From positions 1 to 13,056 of the forward strand of contig RXOD01005645.1 of the NCBI GenBank assembly GCA_005223375.1: a DNA stretch of 13,056 nt, given 5' to 3'. The translations under genes and the position numbers were made by a program. Numbering within the stretch: the first letter of the stretch is position 1; each line of letters begins with the position of its first letter. This document shows positions 6,877 through 13,056 of this stretch, one piece after another. This DNA is from Amoebophrya sp. AT5.2 (taxonomy: Eukaryota; Sar; Dinophyceae; Syndiniales; Amoebophryaceae). The notes under the pieces were generated by a model. The model saw only the letters and a program-made list of their open reading frames with translations. It ran no database searches and was not told the origin of the DNA.

Positions 6877-9800
6877 TTAGTCCCCGAAGTATGCAGCGGA
6901 GGGTGACTGCGGTGGAACTTTCTGGGGCTGGTGATACTCGCCCTTGCTCCACGAAACCAGGTCTGCAAACCCTGCGTGCAGGTTCTGCGTCGCTGCACCT
7001 GCGTTTGCTTGGCCCCCGCCGGATGAGGTGGAAAATGAGGCGTAAACCTGCTGTCCGGAGGGCACAAATGCGCCTCGATTGTGCTGCGATGTAGTACCAC
7101 CACCGTATCGATTCGGACCACCCCCACCGCCCCCGGCGTAATTGCCGCCCTTCGAGAAGTTGGAGTTGCTGTGGTGCTGGCCCTTTATTATTATTTTTCC
7201 CGTGCGATCATGGTCCCCAGCTCCTTTCGATGCTGCTCCCCCGCCAGCGCGCATCGGAGGCCCAAAGAAGCCTTTACTTGGAGCACGACCTGCTCCGTAA
7301 TTTGTCATTCCCCAGGCCACCGGTGAGGTCTGCGGCGGACCTCCGTAGACCCATGTAGTTGGTGGTGCGCCCTTTTGCGCCGAAAACCTACTATTTTTCC
7401 CGCCAGCTCCACCTCCGCCCTTGCTCTCCCTTTCCGAGCCTTTCTGTCTGCCGAAGTTGTTCTGCCTGCTTGCTGCGGAGTCTCGCACGGCGGTGCCAGA
7501 AGTAGCCTTTTTGCTGGCGAAGGCCGCCGGATTGTTGTTTGCATTTACCAGAGAACTACCTCCTTGCCCCTCCTGTTGTCCCTGACTGATGTCCCGCCCG
7601 GCTTCTTTGTCGCCGTCATCGTCGCGGATGAGCTTGCAGAGGCGCGGTAGGATCCCCCGCTCCTGCACGGCGGGGTTCGGAATGCCGAGAAACGGAATGC
7701 AGTCGCCAAGCTCGAGCGAGTCTCGGAAGTCCAGATACCTGCGGGAAAGGTCGTTCCTGTTCGTGCTTGTGCACCAAGCGAACCCAAGTTCCTCAGACCT
7801 TCTCCTACTCTAACATCAAGACTACTAGCTTGTTACATCAACAAAAAAATAAGAGTACCAGTAGACTTCGTTCGTCCTCCTCCCCGTTTCTCTGAGCTCG
7901 CTGTCCAGTTCTTCCTCCGCTGTGATCTGGCAGAGGAAGTGCTTTTTTGACGTAACGTTGCCCTTGACGTATTCTTTGCGCACCAGCATCGAGTTCCAGT
8001 TCTTAACGTCTGCTGCCACTGCGTCGATTGCCGGCAGATTGTCCTGCATCTCATGCATAAACCACTCCTCCTCCGCGAAGACCTGAGAATGTAGCGTATG
8101 CGAGCGATCAAGTTCAAGTTGTTCAAGAAGTAGTTGTAGTAGTAGCATAGAACACTCTAGAAGTAGATCAATGAATCTATCAGGGTTCTTGTCGTTGTCC
8201 GAAAGTAGAAAATAAGGTTCACAGAGCCGTTCATCGGTACCAGATCCGGCGGCACGTCCGGCCCTTCCGAGAAGTAGTCGCCGGCGGCGAGTGGCGTTTT
8301 GGGCATCGGGAACGCGAGAATCTCGCACACCTGCAGGTAGGTGCGGAACCAAGTAGCGTACATGTGCGGGAGCTTGTCCTTCTGGCTCACGTTCGCGACG
8401 GAACAACTCGCTCCATTCGCCATCCCTTTCCCGTCCTCTCCCATCACCGATCGGTACTCCAGCACGCGGCGGCACGTCGGGCAGAACGTCGGCAGCATCG
8501 TTCTCGTCAGCTGCTTCCACTTCCGCCTGCAGAGGGGGTTGCCGCACACCCGGAACGTGTGCTGAAACGGGTTCGCGTCTAGCTCGGCCTGGTGCTTCAG
8601 CGCGGCCATCGCGTGCGGGGAGAGCTGCGTTATTCGCGTTGGGTCGGCTGCGAACTCGTGCAGGTTGTGGACGGTCACCACCCGGCTTGCAGACGCTGGT
8701 TGGACATCAACTCCGAGTTGCGGCCGCTGCGCGGACAAATCCCCCGGCTTCTTCGTGCTCGAGCTGCTGCCGCCGACCTGGTGCTGCCCCGGAGCGACGC
8801 CGGACAACGCAGAAAACATCGACTCCTGGCTCAGCTTTCGGTTCTCGGCCCCGCTTCCCGCGCCATCCGCGGCTTCCAGCAGGGTCGGCGTTCGCCGGCG
8901 CGCTCCGCCCTTTTGACTTTGTTCTTGTTCCAGCACCACACTGGCCGGCGACTCCGGCGTGTGGTGCTGCGCGACGGAGGACGACGGCGGGCCGCTGTTG
9001 TTGCGCGAGCTCATCGCGCCCCCTGCCCCCGTTCGGAGGTTGTAGGAGTCTTCTTCGTCCTCGGCTAGTGTGTGCAGGTCCAGCGGGTTCTTGCCGCCGA
9101 GCTGGCGGCTGCGCTCGCCCGTCACGGACAGGTACGCCGGCGGCGCGCTCATCACGCCCAGCGGGCTTGGCAGGGACAGGTTCGAGGACTCGACCGTGTT
9201 CGTCACCGAGCCGTACCCTCCGCTCCCTCCGCCGTTTGAGTGCTGGGCGTAAGGAACTCCATTCGACGCTCCCTGTAGGAGCTGTCCGCCTGTGAGACCC
9301 CCGGGCGTCGATATCCTCGAGTTTGGCGTCGCCCCCGGGGTTGGCAGCTGGTGCTGCCCTCCCGCGGCCCCGCCGTTGTATGTCATCGTGCCGTGGCCCA
9401 CGCCCTGCGAGGAACTGGGCGTACCGTTCCGCCCCGCAGCGCTCGCGGCGGAGGGGGTCGAGTGTTTTGGCGTCGGCCAGTGCGTGGGCGTGGCGTTCTG
9501 CGACTTGCTCCCGCGCAGTTGCAGCTGCTCAAGCAGCTGCACCTCGCGCGAGCTCCGATACGCGGCCGAGCTCGACGTCACGACGGTTGCAGCTGTCGGT
9601 GTCGCTCCTGTTGACGGTACAACTTCTGTGCCTTTACCTGCCGCACCCTTCGTACCTGCCGCATGGGTCGGCGAGTTTTGCCTCGACCCGGACCTGCTGT
9701 TACTGGACATGGCTCCACCCGCGACCACGCCCACGATCCTCCCGCCGTAGTGCGTGTAGTGCGAGCCCGGCTGCAGGAGGTACGCGTCCGACGAGCCGCC

Positions 9801-10466
9801 CTGCGCGACCAGCGGCGTCGCGTACTGAGCCGGGCCGCTCGCGCTCCCCGCAAGCAGGCCGGGGGCTCCTTCGAACCGCGGATGCGCCCGGTGGTCGGCG
9901 AACACTCCCGTGCTCGCGCTGGACGACGGGTAAACCGGCGTGGCGGCGGTGGATGAGCTGCCGTTACCCCTCTGCTGCAGCTGGTCCACCTCGTCGGCAG
10001 GTGGTAATGGAGAGGCAGCACCAGTTGCTGCTGTCGGACGCTTGCCTCCCGGAACCGTAGTGCCACCACCGCCGCTGCGCGCCTGAAACGCCGAATCATC
10101 CACCTCAATAGTGAGCGGCGACGCCGGGGCCGCGGGCCCCGGCTTGCTGTAATGCGCGGCTGTCGAGCTGCCTTGCGACTTCGGCGTGGTGGAGACATCG
10201 GTCATCCCCGGCGGCGGCCTTGAAGTCGTTGCTTCCGTGGGCGGCTGAAGCTGGGCGGCGGACGCGCGGACCTGTAGTTAACCGATTCATTTATCCGATG
10301 GATCTATCGAGTGAACCTAAAACACTGAAGGAAAGAGGAAGGAAACAATTTAAAAAGCTGAAGTCACTACATCAAACTCTTGAACGAGCATTCGCAGCTC
10401 GTCCAGGAGTCGCTGCTTTTCAGCAGCGTCCTCCGTCGCGCGCAATCGTTCCCGTAGCACGTCCAT
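6877..10466 (-). CDS. Large low-complexity protein with a four-Cys cluster, four exons
   Basis: Model exons: 10466-10371, 10271-8241, 8082-7859 and 7804-6877. They total 3279 nt, or 1092 residues, with no stop at any junction. Exon 1 is a 32-residue charged helix (MDVLRERLRATEDAAEKQRL). Exon 2 is mostly Ser/Gly/Pro/Ala-rich and disordered, then ordered near its end: C608-x4-C613-x15-C629-x2-C632 (VCGNPLC ... FCPTC), a zinc-ribbon-like cluster, then a hydrophobic segment (PHMYATWFRTYLQVCEILAF). Exon 3 has an ordered stretch (EEEWFMHEMQDN, LVRKEYVKGNVTSKKHFLCQ). Exon 4 starts RRSEELGFAWCTSTN and becomes Gly/Asn/Gln-rich, like RNA-granule proteins. The upstream frame closes with TGA, which supports the ATG at 10466. 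No family is recognised; an RNA-associated role is only a guess from composition. The second donor could be 8222 (GTGAAC) instead of 8240, adding six codons. Confidence 0.75.
7805..7858 (-). other. Intron (GTACTC...GTAG, 54 nt)
   Basis: This phase-2 intron removes the stop that would otherwise end exon 3 (TAG at 7827-7825). It restores a frame into RRSEELGFAWC. The acceptor TAG at 7807-7805 is preferred to the upstream TTAG because the latter would create TGA at the junction. The donor reads GTACTC. Confidence 0.6.
8083..8240 (-). other. Intron (GTACCG...CTCAG, 158 nt)
   Basis: This phase-0 intron separates the PDVPPDL end of exon 2 from the VFAEEEWF start of exon 3. The acceptor TTCTCAG is clear. 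The donor is chosen at 8240 for its GTAC start, shared with other introns here; GTGAAC at 8222 is the alternative. The intron contains CTACTACTACAACTACTTC and the inverted repeat TAGAT...ATCTA (8163-8178). Confidence 0.6.
10272..10370 (-). other. Intron (GTAGTG...CTACAG, 99 nt)
   Basis: This phase-0 intron joins LVQEFD to VRASAAQLQPP. The intron has in-frame stops on both sides of the junction and a pyrimidine-rich tract (TTGTTTCCTTCCTCTTTCC), followed by the acceptor AACTACAG. Confidence 0.65.
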
Positions 10467-10925
10467 GAGAACGCGCGGCTTTGAAGACTCACCAGATTCC
10501 AGCGAAGCAGTTCATTTGCTTGAAAAAGTCAGAGAAGCTCGGAAGGGTAAAGCTGCAGAGGCAGGTGGCAGCATTCAAATTTGTCTCGGAAAGTAGACCT
10601 TACAAGTATCTATTCACAGTCAGTGTAGATGTAGAATCTACTGGATCATCATCATGGCGTGCGCGTGGGTAGAAATAGAATCAATGAATAATAGCTATCT
10701 ATGCCTAGTAGTAGTATGGTCGTCAGTACTTGTACTACTAGAAAACATCTCTCGTTTGCGTTGGGGTGCCTGGTTTTTTTCGAGGTGGAACGCGTGCACC
10801 ATTTTTGGAAACCGGTTGTCGGAGGCGAACGCGTTCGTCGCTACCGCTCACTCGTCACTCTCCAGCAGAGTCCACCCCTCTACCACAGACACTCGCTCAA
10901 GCAGTGGACGGAACTGCGCAAATAA
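10465..10925 (+). CDS. Small two-exon protein with one short hydrophobic segment
   Basis: Exon 1 is 10465-10592 (MRTRGFEDSPDSSEAVHLLE, then KVREARKGKAAEAGG). Exon 2 is 10742-10925 (KHLSFALGCLVFFEVERVHH, then FWKPVVGGERVRRYRSL), ending LKQWTELRK and TAA. Donor GTAGAC and acceptor ACTACTAG join in phase 2 without a stop, giving 312 nt and 103 residues. The layout is a hydrophilic helix, a short hydrophobic segment (about residues 46-56) and a basic, aromatic-rich tail, as in small mitochondrial inner-membrane complex subunits. That comparison is only a shape resemblance. Its ATG overlaps the ATG of the large minus-strand gene by two bases. The codon bias of exon 2, the exact phase match and the terminal stop support it. 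I know no homologue. Confidence 0.55.
10593..10741 (+). other. Intron (GTAGAC...ACTAG, 149 nt) with a hairpin at its acceptor
   Basis: This phase-2 intron lies in the small plus-strand gene. CTAGTAGTA (10705-10713) and TACTACTAG (10733-10741) form a perfect 9-bp inverted repeat whose last two bases are the acceptor AG. A smaller inverted repeat, GTAGAT/ATCTAC, lies near 10626-10642. Confidence 0.5.
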
Positions 10926-10962
10926 AAACCAACCGAAATAACATCAAAATTCTGTATTGAAG

Positions 10963-11252
10963 ATGGTGGACACTGTACCGAATCAAAGTGGCACCGACTC
11001 AGGTCTCAGCAGCTCTTAGAGCACTCAGGCTGCTGCCCGAGAGATTTTCAAATGATTGCGTCTACCTCGAGCAGCGGAGCGGTTCAAGAAAAACCTTCTG
11101 TACACCTACACACCTCTCTGTTGTACACCGTCTTGCGGTAAGAACCAACTACCGTCTTGCGAGTAGTTTCCTCGGAGGTTTCGTCTCGCTTGATCCGTCG
11201 CATCGAGCAGCAACAGTCAGTGGCTGCTCCTCCTGTCCGACAGATTCATTGA
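10963..11252 (+). CDS. Tentative small plus-strand gene, very short introns
   Basis: Three pieces fit in frame: 10963-10974 (MVDT), 11003-11137 (VSAALRALRLLPERFSNDC onward, ending VVHRLA) and 11178-11252 (VSSRLIRRIEQQQSVAAPP..., then TGA). The second donor is GTAAGA at 11138 and its acceptor CTCGGAG, giving a 40-nt intron. The first would be a 28-nt GTACCG...CTCAG intron, shorter than any other here. The product would be 73 residues with no recognised family. Other frames in the same interval also look coding-like (for example ERFKKNLLYTYT), so the structure is uncertain. It would start 37 nt after the previous gene's stop and be convergent with the coiled-coil gene. Confidence 0.3.
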
Positions 11253-11331
11253 TGATTGCGAAGATTAAAGGAGATGAAGTCTGTACTACTTGTCTAAAAC
11301 GTTAACTCGACTTCCGGCGCATCCGCCCTGC
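11253..11331. other. Short convergent spacer
   Basis: This lies between the tentative plus-strand gene and the stop of the coiled-coil gene. Read on the minus strand it contains ACAAGTAGTACAG (11293-11281), about 40 nt after the stop. Similar words follow two other minus-strand stops. Confidence 0.4.
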
Positions 11332-12923
11332 TCAATCTTCTTTTTCTGCGTCGGCCACTGCGCCGCCGCCCCCTTCTCCCGGGTTTTCGTCGGGCGGCTG
11401 CTCCTCAGCTTCCTCCCCGCCTGCTGCGTCCTCCGCAGCAGCTTCCTCTCCGTCTTCGCCTCCAGCAGCTGCTTCCTCGCTACCAGCAGCTCCTGCCTTA
11501 TCTTCTTCTTCGCCCGCTGCTGCTTCCTCGCCCTCCCCACCACCGGCCGCGGCCTCCTCCACTGCTTCCGCTCCCTCCAGACCCAGTCCCACGCTTTCCA
11601 GCACCGCGATCCGCTGCCTCAGGGCCGCCGTGTCCGCCAGGACGCCCTGCAGGAACTTGTTCGTCATGCCGTCCGCCAGCAGGTCCTGCTCCTTCTTCAG
11701 GAAGCTCTTCGCCTCGCTCGCGGCGACTACGGAAAACAACCCCTTCTCGACCAGCTCCGTCTTCACTTCCTTCAGCAGGTCCCCGACGTTCATTGGGATT
11801 GCATTCAGCTTCGCCACCATCGCCTTCGCGGTGTCGGCAGGGAGCACGTCCGCGGCGATTTGGTTCAGCTCGCGCGCGAGGTTGTCGCGCACCTGCAGGA
11901 GGCGGCCGTTGGTCTCCGCGTGCCGGCTGTTGGCGAGCTCGGCAGCCTTGTCGAGCTCCTGCTCCAGAGCCCCGATGTCCTCGTCAAACTTACCCTTAAT
12001 GCCGTCAAACTCGGCCATCCAGTCACGGAACGCAGCCTGCTCGTGATACACGTCGGCGAGAGAGTTGATCTGCGCGTATTTTTTTAAACGGCAAAATACA
12101 GGTACAGCCACACACTGATACGACAGAAAATGAACGTAAAGCGAAGTAGGGGAACGAGGATGAAGAGATGAAAATATGAAGTCGTAGTACTGCAGCCTCC
12201 AAGCTTGCGCTTCGTTCCAGCTGTTCTGCGACGAGCTTCTCGTCGAAGGTCTGCGCAAGCTTGTCTTCGGTGGTCTTCAGTTTCCGGCTGAGTTGTTCGT
12301 TCATGCGGGAGGTTTCCGTCTGCAGCTTCTGGTTCTCGATATCCTGGTTCTCTCGGAAGTCGTCCAGCTCGCGGGTGAGGGAACCTGGAATGGAATTGGA
12401 ATTGGAATCTTCAGCCGTGAAATGAAATGGACCGCCGCCGCCGGGGGAACAATTCATTGCGGCCCAACGGCGCAAAGAGATCTATCGAATCAATAGTACG
12501 TCGGTTGTCTTCCATTGTTCTCCTTGTGTTTCCGTGTTCCCTCGCGTCGCTTTCTTCCAGCACAGCTCTTGTTTCTCCCACCATTTTGATTCTTTCCATT
12601 TTCTCTTGGTCCAGCGCTCTTTGCATCTTCTCGGCCGTGACCCGGTTGTCTCTCCGCATGTTCTCAAAGTCCCGCACCTGTTCCGCGAAGTGCATGTTCA
12701 GGAACTGCGTCATCGTCCGCTCGTACACGTGCTTCGTCGCGAACTGCTTCGCCTCCGCCTCCTTCTTCCACTGCTGCACCACGCGCAGGTCCTGCTGCCG
12801 GATCTCTTCCTGCCGAATCTTCTCCTGGTCGCAGCTCCAACTCAGGTCCCGCAGCTGGTCCTGCAGGTAGTCGCACTTCTTCGTGAGCAGCTGCTCGTTC
12901 TCCTTGATGAACACCTCGAAGCG
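11332..12923 (-). CDS. Coiled-coil protein with acidic Ala/Glu/Gly tail, three exons seen (5' end unresolved)
   Basis: Exons: 12923-12500, 12384-12191 and 12069-11332, joined in phases 1 and 0, giving 451 codons plus TGA. About 270 residues are long charged heptad-like helices (EQLLTKKCDYLQDQLRDLSW, DFENMRRDNRVTAEKMQRAL, SRMNEQLSRKLKTTEDKLAQ). A more globular helical segment follows (AINSLADVYHEQAAFRDWMAEF to LPADTAKAMVAKLNAIPMNV). The last 80 or so residues are almost only Glu, Ala, Gly and Asp. This looks like a cytoskeletal or axonemal filament-type protein, but no family motif decides it. The 5' boundary is taken at a CAAG/CGC acceptor because the same frame meets TAA at 12947-12945 and TGA at 13019-13017. 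No in-frame ATG lies at the start, so translation begins further upstream. Confidence 0.7.
12070..12190 (-). other. Intron (GTACTA...CGCAG, 121 nt)
   Basis: This phase-0 intron joins SLEAA to INSLADVYHEQ. Both reading frames change quality sharply at these borders. The donor is GTACTACGAC and the acceptor ACGCGCAG. Confidence 0.75.
12385..12499 (-). other. Intron (GTACTA...TTCCAG, 115 nt)
   Basis: This phase-1 intron joins TMEDNR to SLTRELDDFREN through a split Arg codon. The donor is GTACTATTGA. The 3' end is an ATTCCA array ending in TTCCAG, sharing a 13-mer with the acceptor region at 3507-3519. Confidence 0.75.
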
Positions 12924-13056
12924 CTTGTCCGTCGTGTCGCAGAGTTAGAGGTTGAAAAAATCCAGGTCGTGCCTCAGGTTTAGGTTTGGCCCTTCGCAGA
13001 TCCTGTCACCTTCCGGTCAGTGATGGTCATCATCGGCAGCGATACCCGACTGAGAA
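12924..13056 (-). other. Coding-like sequence interrupted by two in-frame stops
   Basis: The frame of the coiled-coil exon continues upstream with good codon bias: LCDTTDK, TAA (12947-12945), GPNLNLRHDLDFFNL and PEGDRICE, TGA (13019-13017), then SGIAADDDHH. It may be an exon of the same gene separated by an intron I cannot place, a decayed 5' end, or recoded stops. A different frame starting at an ATG pair near 13030 ends in an AAG/GTGACA donor-like site, an alternative route into 12923. Confidence 0.35.

Noticed and set aside
8083..8547. Upstream half of the 240-codon minus-strand ORF at 8547-7825
   Set aside because: It is a shifted-frame reading of exon 2 plus the intron. Only the part after 8082 is used, as exon 3 of the large gene.
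8592..10060. Several long plus-strand ORFs (158, 218 and 245 codons)
   Set aside because: They are antisense shadows of exon 2 of the large minus-strand gene, rich in Arg, Ser and Pro without domain structure.
1..13056. tRNA, rRNA, CRISPR array, transposase or virus-like genes
   Set aside because: I looked for T-loop-like sequence, spaced palindromic repeats and conserved transposase or capsid motifs on both strands and saw none. No covariance-model search was possible.

Overview
The window looks like a compact protist nuclear genome. It has no prokaryotic operon structure. Its exons are GC-rich with strong third-position bias, its introns are short (about 54-158 nt), its gaps are AT-richer, and its proteins carry long Gly/Ala/Ser/Glu low-complexity stretches. 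Short introns, unusual 5' splice sites and densely packed genes would fit an alveolate such as an early dinoflagellate (Amoebophrya-like), but nothing here proves the lineage.

Layout, left to right: (1) a minus-strand secreted or membrane-anchored, glycosyltransferase-like protein, start codon at 1822, open through the left edge; (2) a gap at 1823-2650; (3) a minus-strand RGG / charged-coil / SAP-like / zinc-finger protein (3475-2651), probably nucleic-acid binding; (4) a gap at 3498-4616 with a 45-bp-period repeat and one weak plus-strand ORF; (5) a minus-strand nucleoside-hydrolase-family protein (5972-4617) with an altered metal-site motif; (6) a probable spliced plus-strand gene (6212-6813) with a Cys/Lys-rich C-terminus; (7) a large four-exon minus-strand gene (10466-6877, about 1092 aa) with a four-Cys cluster in low-complexity sequence; (8) a small two-exon plus-strand gene (10465-10925) whose start codon overlaps that of gene 7 inside a CATG; (9) a tentative small plus-strand gene (10963-11252); (10) a coiled-coil protein with an acidic tail on the minus strand (about 12923-11332), continuing toward the right edge.

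Only the nucleoside hydrolase is assigned to a family with high confidence. I see no shared pathway among the genes. The most useful results are the reconstructed exon structures, since several real genes are invisible as single long ORFs. The introns favour GTAC or GTAG donors over GTRAGT. The coiled-coil gene has two in-frame stops in coding-like sequence just upstream of its first clear exon.
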